Shown piece after piece: positions 34,986 to 43,839 of a stretch of 64,000 bases of DNA. A program made the position numbers and the translations under genes. Where the stretch lies: the NCBI RefSeq assembly GCF_001629705.1, contig NZ_CP015378.1, positions 1,488,001 to 1,552,000 on the forward strand, written 5' to 3'. The DNA is from Fictibacillus phosphorivorans (GTDB lineage: Bacteria > Bacillota > Bacilli > Bacillales > Fictibacillaceae). Positions within the stretch are counted from its first letter, which is position 1. Each line of letters starts with the position of its first letter. The notes beneath the pieces were generated by a model. The model was not told the origin of the DNA. It ran no database searches and was given only the letters and a program-made list of their open reading frames with translations.

Positions 34986-35963
34986 ATGGCTCAAATGACT
35001 ATGATTCAAGCGATTACAGACGCTATGCGCAATGAATTAAAAAACAATGAACAAGTTCTTGTTTTCGGTGAAGACGTTGGTCAAAACGGTGGAGTTTTCC
35101 GTGCTACTGAAGGACTTCAAAAGGAATTTGGAGAAGACCGCGTTTTTGATACTCCGCTAGCTGAGTCTGGAATTGGGGGACTTGCAATAGGTCTTGGGCT
35201 TACAGGTTTCCGTCCAGTAATGGAGATTCAGTTCTTTGGTTTTGTGTTTGAAGTATTTGATTCAGTTGCAGCACAAATGGGTCGTATGAGATACCGTTCA
35301 GGTGGAGTTTACACATCTCCAGTAACAATCCGTTCACCATTTGGTGGAGGCGTTAAAACACCTGAGCTTCATGCGGACAGCCTTGAAGGTTTAATGTACC
35401 AAACTCCTGGTATCAAAGTTGTTATTCCTTCAACTCCATATGACGCAAAAGGTCTATTAATCTCTGCGATTCGTGATAACGATCCAGTAGTTTACCTAGA
35501 GCATATGAAATTATATCGTTCTTTCCGTGGCGAAGTGCCAGAAGAAGAATACACGATCGAACTTGGTAAAGCAGATGTGAAACGTGAAGGTAAGGATGTT
35601 TCTATCATTACTTACGGTGCTATGGTCCACGCTTCACTAAAAGCTGCTGAAGAATTAGAAAAAGAAGGAATCTCTGCTGAAGTGATCGACCTTCGTACCA
35701 TCAGCCCGCTTGATATCGAAACAATCATGGCTTCAGTTGAAAAAACAGGCCGTGCAATTGTCGTGCAAGAAGCACAAAAACAAGCTGGTATTGGAGCGTT
35801 CGTTGTAGCTGAAATCAACGATCGTGCAATTCTTCACTTAGAAGCACCTGTATTGCGCGTAACTGCACCAGATACAGTGTTCCCATATGCTTCTGCTGAA
35901 GATGTTTGGATTCCAGATCATCGTGATATTGTAGACAAAGCTAAGAAAGTCTACAATTTCTAA
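34986..35963 (+). CDS. pdhB: Pyruvate dehydrogenase E1 component, beta subunit
   Basis: A 325-residue transketolase-fold subunit that completes the E1 active site. It has FGEDVG near residue 30, the [20 protein letters not shown] segment and the C-terminal [15 protein letters not shown] transketolase domain. RBS AAAGGAGTC lies in the end of pdhA. A hairpin follows before pdhC. Confidence 0.96.
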   Translation: MAQMTMIQAITDAMRNELKNNEQVLVFGEDVGQNGGVFRATEGLQKEFGEDRVFDTPLAESGIGGLAIGLGLTGFRPVMEIQFFGFVFEVFDSVAAQMGRMRYRSGGVYTSPVTIRSPFGGGVKTPELHADSLEGLMYQTPGIKVVIPSTPYDAKGLLISAIRDNDPVVYLEHMKLYRSFRGEVPEEEYTIELGKADVKREGKDVSIITYGAMVHASLKAAEELEKEGISAEVIDLRTISPLDIETIMASVEKTGRAIVVQEAQKQAGIGAFVVAEINDRAILHLEAPVLRVTAPDTVFPYASAEDVWIPDHRDIVDKAKKVYNF

Positions 35964-35978
35964 GAAAAAATGAATGTT

Positions 35979-36022
35979 AGCTGAAAGAGACGTCCGTTCG
36001 TGACTGTTTCTTTCAGCTCTTT
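35979..36022 (+). terminator. Hairpin between pdhB and pdhC, possible attenuator or processing site
   Basis: AGCTGAAAGA at 35979-35988 pairs with TCTTTCAGCT at 36009-36018. Only a weak T-rich tail follows, so partial termination or RNA processing fits better than full termination. Confidence 0.5.
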
Positions 36023-36068
36023 CACATCATTGATGAAAAAGATTGTTATAAAATAGGAGGCGTTAATC

Positions 36069-37382
36069 GTGGCATTTGAATTTAAGCTTCCCGATATTGG
36101 AGAAGGAATTCACGAAGGTGAAATTGTAAAGTGGTTTGTAAAAGCAGGGGACGAAGTTAAAGAAGACGATATCCTGCTTGAAGTACAAAACGATAAAGCT
36201 GTAGTAGAAATCCCATCTCCTGTAGACGGTAAAATTCTTGAACTTAAAGTAGACGAAGGAACAGTATCTGTAGTTGGTGATGTTCTAGTAACAATTGAAG
36301 CAGAAGGTGAAATTCCTGCTGATGCTCATGGCGGTGGCGATGAAGCTCCAGAACAACCTAAAGCTGAAGAAGAAAAGAACGTAACTGCTGATCAAGCTCA
36401 AGCAGATAAATCAGAAGCAAAAACTGAGGATACTGCTAAAGAAGAACCTGCAGACGAATCTAAGCGTGTAATCGCAATGCCTTCTGTTCGTAAATATGCG
36501 CGTGAAAAAGAAGTTGATATTCGTAAAGTACAAGGTTCTGGAGATAACGGACGTGTACTTAAAGAAGACATCGACAAATTCGTAAGTGGCGGGGGAGCGG
36601 CTGAAGCAGCACCACAAGCAACTGAAGAAGCGCCTAAAGCTGAAGCGAAGAAAGAAGCGCCTAAAGCGATTCCTGCTGGAGAAATGGAAACTCGTGAAAA
36701 GATCAAAGGAATTAGAAAAGCGATTTCAAAAGCGATGGTTAATTCCAAACATACAGCTCCACATGTTACACTTATGGATGAAGTGGACGTTACTGATCTT
36801 GTTGCACACCGTAAGAAGTTCAAGCAAGTTGCTGCAGATAAAGGCATCAAGCTTACTTATCTTCCATACGTGGTAAAAGCATTAACTTCTGCACTACGTG
36901 AATACCCTGTGCTTAATGCATCTATCGACGATGCAAACGAAGAAATCGTGTACAAGCACTATTACAACATCGGTATTGCAGCAGATACAGATAACGGTCT
37001 AATGGTACCAGTTGTTAAAGATGCTGATCGTAAATCCATCTTCAAAATCTCTTCTGAAATCAATGAATTAGCTACTAAAGCACGTGATGGTAAGCTTTCT
37101 GGTGAAGAGATGAAAGGCGGATCTTGCACGATTACGAATATCGGTTCTGCAGGCGGTCAATGGTTCACACCAGTAATCAACCACCCAGAAGTAGCGATCT
37201 TAGGTATCGGCCGTATTGCTGAAAAAGCAGTTGTTAAAGATGGAGAAGTAGTAGTAGCTCCTGTTTTAGCTTTATCTCTTAGCTTTGACCACCGTCTGAT
37301 CGATGGTGCAACAGCTCAAAATGCATTGAATCACATTAAGCGTTTATTGAACGATCCACAACTATTAGTAATGGAGGCGTAA
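36069..37382 (+). CDS. pdhC: Dihydrolipoamide acetyltransferase (E2)
   Basis: The 437-residue E2 core. One lipoyl domain spans about 1-80, with the lipoylated Lys43 in QNDKAVVE. An acidic Ala/Glu/Pro linker follows, then the E1/E3-binding domain at about 135-170 ([11 protein letters not shown]), a second linker, and the catalytic domain with [10 protein letters not shown] near the C-terminus. The GTG at 36069 follows AGGAGG. It transfers acetyl from lipoate to CoA. Confidence 0.95.
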   Translation: MAFEFKLPDIGEGIHEGEIVKWFVKAGDEVKEDDILLEVQNDKAVVEIPSPVDGKILELKVDEGTVSVVGDVLVTIEAEGEIPADAHGGGDEAPEQPKAEEEKNVTADQAQADKSEAKTEDTAKEEPADESKRVIAMPSVRKYAREKEVDIRKVQGSGDNGRVLKEDIDKFVSGGGAAEAAPQATEEAPKAEAKKEAPKAIPAGEMETREKIKGIRKAISKAMVNSKHTAPHVTLMDEVDVTDLVAHRKKFKQVAADKGIKLTYLPYVVKALTSALREYPVLNASIDDANEEIVYKHYYNIGIAADTDNGLMVPVVKDADRKSIFKISSEINELATKARDGKLSGEEMKGGSCTITNIGSAGGQWFTPVINHPEVAILGIGRIAEKAVVKDGEVVVAPVLALSLSFDHRLIDGATAQNALNHIKRLLNDPQLLVMEA

Positions 37383-37386
37383 TTCG

Positions 37387-38799
37387 ATGGTAGTAGGAGA
37401 TTTTCCAATTGAGTTAGACACACTTGTCATAGGTTCAGGTCCTGGGGGATATGTTGCAGCAATCCGTGCAGCACAATTAGGACAAAAAGTGGCTATTGCG
37501 GAAAAGGCAGAAATGGGCGGCGTTTGTTTGAACGTTGGTTGTATTCCATCAAAAGCTTTAATTAATGCAGGCCACCGTGTAGAACATGCGAATCACTCTG
37601 AAGATATGGGGATTACTGTTGATAACGTAACAGTTGATTTCAGTAAAGTTCAAGACTGGAAAGCAGGCATCGTTAAGAAGCTTACTGGAGGAGTTGAAGG
37701 ACTTTTAAAAGGAAATAAAGTTGAAATCATTCGTGGTGAAGCTTATTTCGTAAATGAAAACACTGTACGTATCATGGATGAGAAGAACTCTCAAACATAC
37801 ACGTTCAAAAATGCGATCATCGCTACTGGTTCACGCCCGATTGAAATCCCAGGTTTTAAATGGAGTGACCGTATTATCTCTTCTACAGGAGCTCTTGCTC
37901 TTAAAGAGATTCCTAAGAAGATGGTAGTGATAGGTGGCGGTTATATCGGTATGGAGCTTGGAACAGCTTATGCGAACTTCGGTACTGAAGTAACAATCCT
38001 TGAAGGAAGCAAACAAATCCTTCCTGGTTTTGAAAAGCAAATGAGCCAAGTCGTTTCAAAACGCTTAAAGAAAAAAGGCAATGTAGAAGTATTTACTGAA
38101 GCTATGGCTAAAGGCGTTGAAGAAACTAAAGACGGTGTTACTGTAACAGCTGAGATCAAAGGTGAGTCTATGACTTTTGAAGCTGATTATGTTCTCGTAA
38201 CGGTTGGTCGTCGTCCAAATACTGAAGAACTTGGTCTTGAGCAAGTTGGTGTTGAAATGACTGAACGTGGTCTGATCAAAATCAATAAAAAAGCTCAAAC
38301 AAATGTTAGCGGTATCTATGCAATTGGTGATGTAGTTGAAGGTCCAGCACTTGCTCACAAAGCTTCTTACGAAGGTAAAGTAGCTGCGGAAGTGATTTCA
38401 GGACATGCTGCAGAGATCGATTACATGGCTATCCCTGCGGTAGTGTTCACAGATCCTGAACTTGCAACAGTTGGTTACGATGAGAAATCTGCTAAAGAAG
38501 CAGGATTTGATGTGAAAGCATCTAAATTCCCATTCGCAGCTAACGGTCGTGCTCTATCTATGAACGAGACAGATGGTTTCATGAAACTTATCACTCGTAA
38601 AGAAGATGGACTTGTACTAGGAGCTCAAATTGCTGGTGGAAATGCATCTGATATGATCGCAGAACTAGGATTGGCAATTGAAGCAGGTATGACTGCTGAA
38701 GACATCGCTATGACAATTCATGCTCATCCGACTTTCGGAGAGATTTCTATGGAAGCAGCTGAAGTTGCAATCGGACTTCCTGTACACATTGTAAAATAA
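37387..38799 (+). CDS. pdhD: Dihydrolipoamide dehydrogenase (E3)
   Basis: A 470-residue FAD flavoprotein that reoxidises dihydrolipoamide with [20 protein letters not shown] is the FAD loop, the redox-active disulfide is in [13 protein letters not shown] at about residues 46-58, [10 protein letters not shown] binds NAD, and HAHPTFGE near 443-450 carries the catalytic His-Glu. Last gene of the operon; RBS GGAGGCG lies at the end of pdhC. Confidence 0.96.
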   Translation: MVVGDFPIELDTLVIGSGPGGYVAAIRAAQLGQKVAIAEKAEMGGVCLNVGCIPSKALINAGHRVEHANHSEDMGITVDNVTVDFSKVQDWKAGIVKKLTGGVEGLLKGNKVEIIRGEAYFVNENTVRIMDEKNSQTYTFKNAIIATGSRPIEIPGFKWSDRIISSTGALALKEIPKKMVVIGGGYIGMELGTAYANFGTEVTILEGSKQILPGFEKQMSQVVSKRLKKKGNVEVFTEAMAKGVEETKDGVTVTAEIKGESMTFEADYVLVTVGRRPNTEELGLEQVGVEMTERGLIKINKKAQTNVSGIYAIGDVVEGPALAHKASYEGKVAAEVISGHAAEIDYMAIPAVVFTDPELATVGYDEKSAKEAGFDVKASKFPFAANGRALSMNETDGFMKLITRKEDGLVLGAQIAGGNASDMIAELGLAIEAGMTAEDIAMTIHAHPTFGEISMEAAEVAIGLPVHIVK

Positions 38800-38810
38800 A
38801 TATACAAATG

Positions 38811-38852
38811 AAAACCCCTTGTGACTGTACGCAGTTCACAAGGGGTTTTTTC
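38811..38852 (+). terminator. Terminator of pdhABCD
   Basis: AAAACCCCTTGTGA pairs with TCACAAGGGGTTTT around CTGTACGCAGT, followed by T residues. Confidence 0.93.
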
Positions 38853-38990
38853 GTTCAATCATATATAAGTAAAAGCATCATAATCTTTATTTAAAAGCAC
38901 TTGTCTAAAATATTTTAAAAAAGTCTATACCTTTTCCTAATTTAATTAATCTCGATATAGATTATTAATAAAGAATAAATGGAGGAAGCG

Positions 38991-39221
38991 ATGAGAGTTT
39001 TACTATGTACTTTCATTCAGATTGTAATGTGGTGCGGTTATTCGATTGTACTTTTTCTATCACATCATGACCATAATTTTTATGAAACAATATTAATGTT
39101 GATGTTTGGGTATTTCAACTTTTTAGTAGCGCAGCGTTTAAACATTAACAAATCAGTTGCTTTAAACATGACAATATCATTAACCCTTATATATGTGACA
39201 GGTAAAATGATAATTGGATAG
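38991..39221 (+). CDS. Small membrane protein, unknown
   Basis: A 76-residue protein; the ATG at 38991 follows GGAGGAAGC (an ATG at 38979 is inside this site). It has about three hydrophobic helices: residues 3-22, 31-46 and 54-74. Short HHDHN loop near 25-29 might touch metal. I recognise no family. Single gene after the pdh terminator. Confidence 0.55.
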   Translation: MRVLLCTFIQIVMWCGYSIVLFLSHHDHNFYETILMLMFGYFNFLVAQRLNINKSVALNMTISLTLIYVTGKMIIG

Positions 39222-39304
39222 GTCCTAACTATTGTATGTTAATCATGAATGTATGTTGATTTTCTCCTCAATTGAAAGGTAAAGGTCAATCGGTTCATTC
39301 GACC

Positions 39305-39353
39305 TTAATAAAAAGATGAATGGCTAAGAAGAGGCCTTCTTTACCATTCATCT
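39305..39353 (-). terminator. Terminator of the betaine transporter gene
   Basis: AGATGAATGG and AAGAAG pair with CTTCTT and CCATTCATCT. On the minus strand the stem is followed by TTTTTATT, so it serves the leftward gene. Confidence 0.8.
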
Positions 39354-39400
39354 ATTTGAGGACTACATCCAAAGAGCAATATGAAATATCATCAACAATC

Positions 39401-40894
39401 CTATTTTAATTTTGTCTCCTCAGAAAGTGCCTTTTTAAGAGAGATCATCATAAAGATTAGTACAAATGCAAACGGAAACGCTGCAATGATTGATGCGGTT
39501 TGTAACCCTTCTAATCCACCCGTGTACAAAAGGATAGATGCAGAAGCAGCTATAACGATTCCCCAGATGAATTTAGTCATAGAAGAAGGGTTTAAACGAC
39601 CATCGCTAGTCTGCATACCTAAGACGAACGTAGCAGAATCTGCTGATGTAATAAAAAACGTACTGATTAAGAAAATAGCCAAGAGCGACATGATCGTTCC
39701 GAACGGAAGATGTTCAAACAGTGCAAAAAGAGCTACCTCTGTACCTTTATCCGAAATGATTTTGTTCAGACCAACATTATTAAAGATTTCTAAATGTAGA
39801 GCTGCTCCTCCAAAAATGGAAAACCAGAGTGCACCAAAAACAGTTGGGACGAGCAATACACCCATAATGAATTCACGAATGGTTCTACCCTTCGATACGC
39901 GAGCTATAAATGTACCGACGAATGGTGCCCATGCGATCCACCAAGCCCAATAAAAGACTGTCCAGCCTTGAATCCAGCCTGCTTCACTAGGTCTGAATGG
40001 ACTGAGTTTTAAGCTCATGCTAGGAAGGTATTGCAGGTAGTTCCCAAGAGATTGTACGAATACATCCATGATGAAGTTCGTAGAAGACGCGAAAAGCAAG
40101 AACGCCATGAGTAGAACAGCTACAATAATGTTCAAGTTACTTAAATATTTTATTCCTTTGTTTAACCCTGTTTGAGCAGAAAGAGTGAATAAAACAGTAA
40201 CGATGGCGATGATAATCAATTGTGTGGTGAAGTTATTTGAGATGTCTGTTAAGTAAGAAACACCACCACTAATTTGAACAGCACCAAGTCCTAAAGAAGT
40301 TGCAACTCCAAAGATCGTGGCAAAAACTGCAACAATATCGATCGTTTTACCGATCGGTCCATGAACTCTGTCTCCCAATAATGGAGTGAAGATGGCACTG
40401 ATCAATCCTGGTGCGCCTTTTCTAAATTTAAAATAAGCAAGGGACAATCCGATTAACGTGTAAATTCCCCACGGGTGCAATCCCCAATGAAAGAAGCTAT
40501 ATCGAAGCGCTGCTTGAGCAGAGGCAGCATTTCCACCTTCTCCTGATGGTGGCGTATAAAAGTGGCTGATTGGTTCAGCTACACCCCAAAAGACAAGGCC
40601 TATACCCATACCAGCACTAAACAGCATAGCAAACCATGTAATTGTTGAGTACTCAGGCTTATCATCAGGTTCTCCAAGTTTGATTTTTCCGTACTTACTA
40701 AAAGCTAGATAAAGCACAAAAATTAAGAAGCTCGTTGCTGAAAGCAGGTAGAACCAGCCAAATTTCTCTTGCAAGAAATTTTGAATGACGGTTGCCTTAG
40801 CTTGGAATTCGGTAGGAAATAAACTTCCTATGATAACAAAAACGACAGAAATTATTAACGAAACGATAAAAACAATGTTCGGTTGTTTTTTCAT
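39401..40894 (-). CDS. opuD: BCCT family betaine transporter (OpuD-like)
   Basis: A 497-residue, twelve-helix sodium-coupled transporter for glycine betaine or related osmoprotectants. The ATG at 40894 is chosen because AAAGGATGTGA precedes it. The GMGIGLVFWGVAEPISHF segment and the WTVFYWAWWIAWAPFVGTFIAR aromatic box in helix 8 are the BCCT signature. Family members differ in substrate (betaine, choline, carnitine), so OpuD is the nearest reading rather than certain. Single gene with its own terminator. Confidence 0.86.
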   Translation of the reverse strand: MKKQPNIVFIVSLIISVVFVIIGSLFPTEFQAKATVIQNFLQEKFGWFYLLSATSFLIFVLYLAFSKYGKIKLGEPDDKPEYSTITWFAMLFSAGMGIGLVFWGVAEPISHFYTPPSGEGGNAASAQAALRYSFFHWGLHPWGIYTLIGLSLAYFKFRKGAPGLISAIFTPLLGDRVHGPIGKTIDIVAVFATIFGVATSLGLGAVQISGGVSYLTDISNNFTTQLIIIAIVTVLFTLSAQTGLNKGIKYLSNLNIIVAVLLMAFLLFASSTNFIMDVFVQSLGNYLQYLPSMSLKLSPFRPSEAGWIQGWTVFYWAWWIAWAPFVGTFIARVSKGRTIREFIMGVLLVPTVFGALWFSIFGGAALHLEIFNNVGLNKIISDKGTEVALFALFEHLPFGTIMSLLAIFLISTFFITSADSATFVLGMQTSDGRLNPSSMTKFIWGIVIAASASILLYTGGLEGLQTASIIAAFPFAFVLIFMMISLKKALSEETKLK

Positions 40895-40961
40895 CTCTTC
40901 ACATCCTTTCATGATATGTATTCTTTTTATTTTTCCCTAAGGGCCCGAAAGTTTACATTGT

Positions 40962-41008
40962 AGTAAAAATAAAATAGGAAGTCCAATCATATGATTGAAC
41001 TTCCTATT
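40962..41008 (-). terminator. Terminator of the DUF1885-like gene
   Basis: AATAGGAAGT and CAATC pair with GATTG and ACTTCCTATT (one mismatch) around ATAT. The minus strand continues TTTTATTTTTAC. Confidence 0.85.
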
Positions 41009-41028
41009 CAAAAAACTCTTTATTCACC

Positions 41029-41451
41029 TTACTTTTTAGGATAATAATACATCACTCTGCCATTAAAAAGGTGAAGTTCACCTTTTAATTTTGAAGCGAT
41101 AAACTTACAGAATTCATTGGCTTTACCTTTATCACCATGAGTGGAAATGTCCGTAAGTGTAAATTGTATGTAATGTTGTTCATTGTCCGTATCAACTTCT
41201 TTTCCGATACCAACTAAAATATATTTATTTTTTCTTTGATCTAAACCTTTTAAATAAAACCATTTTCCTTTAGCTTCTTCCTTTTCTTCGATCGTGTAAG
41301 GAAAGGCTGCTTCAGCATATTCCCATGATAATTGTTCACCAGTTTTAGTTGTGATGGAACGGTAATACAGCAGAAGGTCTTTTAGTTCATCTATTGTGAT
41401 CACTTGTTGTATAGATGCGGGAACAAGCTTAACATAGGCGCTTTGAGACAT
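41029..41451 (-). CDS. Conserved Bacillus protein, probably DUF1885
   Basis: A 140-residue protein from the ATG at 41451, which follows TTGGAGTGG. It begins MSQSAYVKLVPASIQQVITI and has a compact alpha/beta pattern with ISTHGDKGKANEFCKFIA near residue 105. I associate this opening with the DUF1885 family, function unknown, but from memory only. No signal peptide or membrane segment. Confidence 0.65.
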   Translation of the reverse strand: MSQSAYVKLVPASIQQVITIDELKDLLLYYRSITTKTGEQLSWEYAEAAFPYTIEEKEEAKGKWFYLKGLDQRKNKYILVGIGKEVDTDNEQHYIQFTLTDISTHGDKGKANEFCKFIASKLKGELHLFNGRVMYYYPKK

Positions 41452-41662
41452 GTAATCCACTCCAATTTGTAATTTTTATAGTCAACTACACATATGAATA
41501 GTATATCATATTTTAAGAAGATTTTGACAAATTGAGTTTGAAACTTCTTAAATAAGGGAATTACTCTTACATTCAATGACATTTCAATTAGTATAACTTA
41601 TTTATTTCCAGTAAAAAGACGACCCGATCGATGAACGAGGTAATCATACGAGGAGGGGTAAT

Positions 41663-41962
41663 ATGGAATGGTTTGAAAAATTGTACGACGAGAGTGAGTC
41701 CGTAAATGTCAGGTTTGTAGGATTTACAACAGATACTGTCAGGTATGATTTTGGCATTGTTTATACGAATATGTTTTTTGGTAAGCCGTTAGTCGTATGC
41801 ATGCAAACAGGAAGATCAGCGTTATTAGATTCAAATGATATGAGAAATCTTGAATACATCAAGCAGGTGTTTCATATAAAAACACTTAAAGAAGCTGAAG
41901 ATCTAGCGCTTTTCTTTGAGGAAGCAGTACCAAATATTCAAACAATCGAACAATACGATTAA
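41663..41962 (+). CDS. Conserved protein of the DUF3055/SAV0927 type
   Basis: A 99-residue protein. VRFVGFTTDTVRYDFGIVYT and FGKPLVVCMQTGRSALLDSND match the DUF3055 pattern of Bacillus and Staphylococcus (VRFVxF, RxDxxI, GKxLVxxxQxGR). RBS GAGGAGGGG precedes the ATG. Function is unknown. It lies just upstream of the SR1 promoter region. Confidence 0.7.
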   Translation: MEWFEKLYDESESVNVRFVGFTTDTVRYDFGIVYTNMFFGKPLVVCMQTGRSALLDSNDMRNLEYIKQVFHIKTLKEAEDLALFFEEAVPNIQTIEQYD

Positions 41963-41979
41963 ATAACATATTTTTTTAA

Positions 41980-41990
41980 TGTGTTATACT
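41980..41990 (+). promoter_or_regulatory. CcpN box 1 of SR1
   Basis: TGTGTTATACT matches all eleven positions of the CcpN consensus TRTGHYATAYW as I recall it. It lies 7 bases before the SR1 -35. Confidence 0.6.
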
Positions 41991-41997
41991 AAATGTG

Positions 41998-42026
41998 TTG
42001 ACAAATTAAATGTGACATAATAATAT
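41998..42026 (+). promoter_or_regulatory. Promoter of the SR1 RNA
   Basis: TTGACA at 41998-42003 and TAATAT at 42021-42026 with a 17-base spacer. Predicted start is near 42033. Confidence 0.75.
42011..42021 (+). promoter_or_regulatory. CcpN box 2 of SR1
   Basis: TGTGACATAAT matches ten of eleven CcpN positions and lies in the spacer up to the -10. It is 31 bases, three helical turns, from box 1, so both face the same side. Confidence 0.5.
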
Positions 42027-42037
42027 AAGGATATAAA

Positions 42038-42051
42038 CGTAAGCGCTTTCA
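42038..42051 (+). promoter_or_regulatory. cre site (CcpA) just after the SR1 start
   Basis: CGTAAGCGCTTTCA agrees with TGWAANCGNTNWCA at 13 of 14 positions. Placed about 5 bases after the predicted start, it could block transcription when CcpA is bound. Confidence 0.6.
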
Positions 42052-42074
42052 AAATGTGAAGGGAGATGGGACGG

Positions 42075-42197
42075 ATGGGAGTAATCATTTGCCAAACGTG
42101 TGAAACAACAATTGAGCATTTTGAAGAGGAAAAAGTGACCACTTTATATTCAAACACATGCCCGCATTGCCATGAGCAAACGAACTTAGATAAGTAA
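42075..42197 (+). CDS. sr1P: GapA-binding peptide SR1P
   Basis: A 40-residue peptide beginning MGVIICQTCETTIEHFEEEK, followed by VTTLY and a CPHC near residue 31. The SR1P pattern MGxIxCQxC, an acidic FExEKVTxLY and a second Cys pair are all present. In B. subtilis SR1P binds glyceraldehyde-3-phosphate dehydrogenase GapA and promotes its association with RNase J1, whose gene is also in this window. RBS GGGAGATGGG. The two Cys pairs suggest a small zinc knuckle. Confidence 0.85.
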   Translation: MGVIICQTCETTIEHFEEEKVTTLYSNTCPHCHEQTNLDK

Positions 42198-42203
42198 GAA
42201 AAA

Positions 42204-42233
42204 AAGAAGACCTCCTAAGGTCTTCTTTTTTAT
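42204..42233. terminator. Bidirectional terminator of SR1 and speA
   Basis: AGAAGACCT pairs with AGGTCTTCT (loop CCTA) with A and T runs on the two sides. It ends the SR1 RNA and the convergent speA gene. Confidence 0.85.
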
Positions 42234-42239
42234 GGCTGA

Positions 42240-43715
42240 TTATCGAATAGCAACTTGTTCTTGGATAACCTTCAAGTATTTTAAATCTGCATTCTCAGGG
42301 CCTTGAACAGGGAGACCTGCTTCAAGGTTTTCTTTTATATAATCCAAATTTTCTTTCGTGATGATTTCTCCAGGGATGAAGATCGGAATTCCTGGTGGAT
42401 AGACCATTACGAATTCTGCGATGATTCTACCTGCAGATTCTTCGAACGGTACACTTTCTGTATTCGCGTAAAATGCATCACGAGGTGAAAGTGCAAGCAC
42501 AGGTATATCAGGGACATGTACAGGAAGTGCCTTGATCTCCTCATTCTTTGAATGACTTAACTCATCGGAAAGTTGAGTTAACGCTTTAACGAGGATCATC
42601 GTATCTTTTTCATGGTCAGCTGTTGTGATCAAACATAATATGTTGTACAGATCAGACAACTCTACCTCAATATTGAAGTTCTGACGCAGCCATGTTTCAG
42701 CTTCATATCCTGTAATACCGAGATCCTTTACTGAGATTAAGAGCTTAGATGGGTCATAATCAAATGTAGCTGAAGTGCCGAGTTTTTCTTCACCTACACA
42801 GTATAGATTAGGAATATCATTGATCTTTGCTCGCGTTTCATTAGCAAGTCGAATTGTTTTTTCAATCAGTGTATACCCTTCAGTAGCGAGACGACGACGA
42901 GCAGCATCCAATGACGCAAGAAGGATATAGGATGTTGATGTCGTAGTCATCATACTAAGAATGGTTTGCACACGTTGTGGCGATACAAGACCTTCTTTTA
43001 CATTTAGGATTGAACTTCCTGTAAGTGAGCCACCTAATTTGTGAACACTCGTTGCTGCCATGTCTGCTCCAGCTTGCATCGCAGATAGTGGCATGTGATC
43101 ATGAAAATGAATCAATACTCCATGTGCCTCATCTACTAGTACAGGTACATCAAATCTATGAGCAATATCTACAATCCCTTTTAGGTCAGCTGCAAATCCA
43201 AAATAAGTTGGATTGATAACAAGTACCGCTTTCGTATCAGGGTGTTGATTTAAAGCTTTTTCAACGCTATCAGGCGTAATTCCATGTGAGATCCCTAGCT
43301 CAGGATCGATCTCAGGGTGGATAAAGATTGGTGTTGCACCTGAAAAAACAATAGCTGTCATGATTGACTTATGCACGTTTCGCGGCACGAGGATCTTATC
43401 TCCTGGTGACACGACAGACATGATCATCGTCATAATGGCACCACTTGTTCCTTGTACAGAAAAGAACGTGTGATCGGCACCAAAAGCTTGTGCGGCAAGG
43501 GCTTGTGCTTTTTTAATCATGCCTTTAGGATGATGCAGGTCATCTAATGGAGTAATGTTAATCAGGTCGATTGATAGTGCGTTCGGTCCAATAAAATCTT
43601 TGAATTCTTCATCCATTCCTTGTCCTTTTTTGTGACCAGGAATGTGAAACTGCAATGGGTTCTTGTTTGCATGTTCACGCAAACCAGTAAATAAAGGAGT
43701 TTCATGTTGAGACAA
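42240..43715 (-). CDS. speA: Arginine decarboxylase (Orn/Lys/Arg decarboxylase family)
   Basis: A PLP enzyme that makes agmatine from arginine for polyamine synthesis. It is 491 residues, like B. subtilis SpeA. The N-terminal TPLFTGLREHANKNPLQFHIPGHKKGQG opening is typical; the PLP lysine is in SVHKLGGSLTGSS near residue 225, and DEAHGVLIHFH near 195 carries the cofactor Asp. The family also includes lysine decarboxylases, so the substrate rests on synteny with SR1/speA. Confidence 0.85.
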   Translation of the reverse strand: MSQHETPLFTGLREHANKNPLQFHIPGHKKGQGMDEEFKDFIGPNALSIDLINITPLDDLHHPKGMIKKAQALAAQAFGADHTFFSVQGTSGAIMTMIMSVVSPGDKILVPRNVHKSIMTAIVFSGATPIFIHPEIDPELGISHGITPDSVEKALNQHPDTKAVLVINPTYFGFAADLKGIVDIAHRFDVPVLVDEAHGVLIHFHDHMPLSAMQAGADMAATSVHKLGGSLTGSSILNVKEGLVSPQRVQTILSMMTTTSTSYILLASLDAARRRLATEGYTLIEKTIRLANETRAKINDIPNLYCVGEEKLGTSATFDYDPSKLLISVKDLGITGYEAETWLRQNFNIEVELSDLYNILCLITTADHEKDTMILVKALTQLSDELSHSKNEEIKALPVHVPDIPVLALSPRDAFYANTESVPFEESAGRIIAEFVMVYPPGIPIFIPGEIITKENLDYIKENLEAGLPVQGPENADLKYLKVIQEQVAIR

Positions 43716-43839
43716 TGTATTCTACACCTCATCTATCGTTAACTTATAATAAATTTCCCTTTTTATAAAACAAAAGAAGTATAACAGAAAATGCATGAAG
43801 ATGTAAGTAAATGATTTAATTTTCAGGGAGGAAATAAAA

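Larger units (their letters stand above)
42033..42233 (+). ncRNA. sr1: SR1 dual-function small RNA
   Basis: A predicted transcript of about 200 nt from the promoter at 41998-42026 to the terminator ending at 42233, close to the 205 nt of B. subtilis SR1. It contains the SR1P peptide gene and lies between pdhD and speA, the same neighbourhood as in B. subtilis. There SR1 base-pairs with ahrC mRNA and, through SR1P, binds GapA. CcpN-like boxes and a cre site suggest repression on glucose. The pairing with ahrC cannot be checked here because ahrC is outside the window. Confidence 0.78.
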
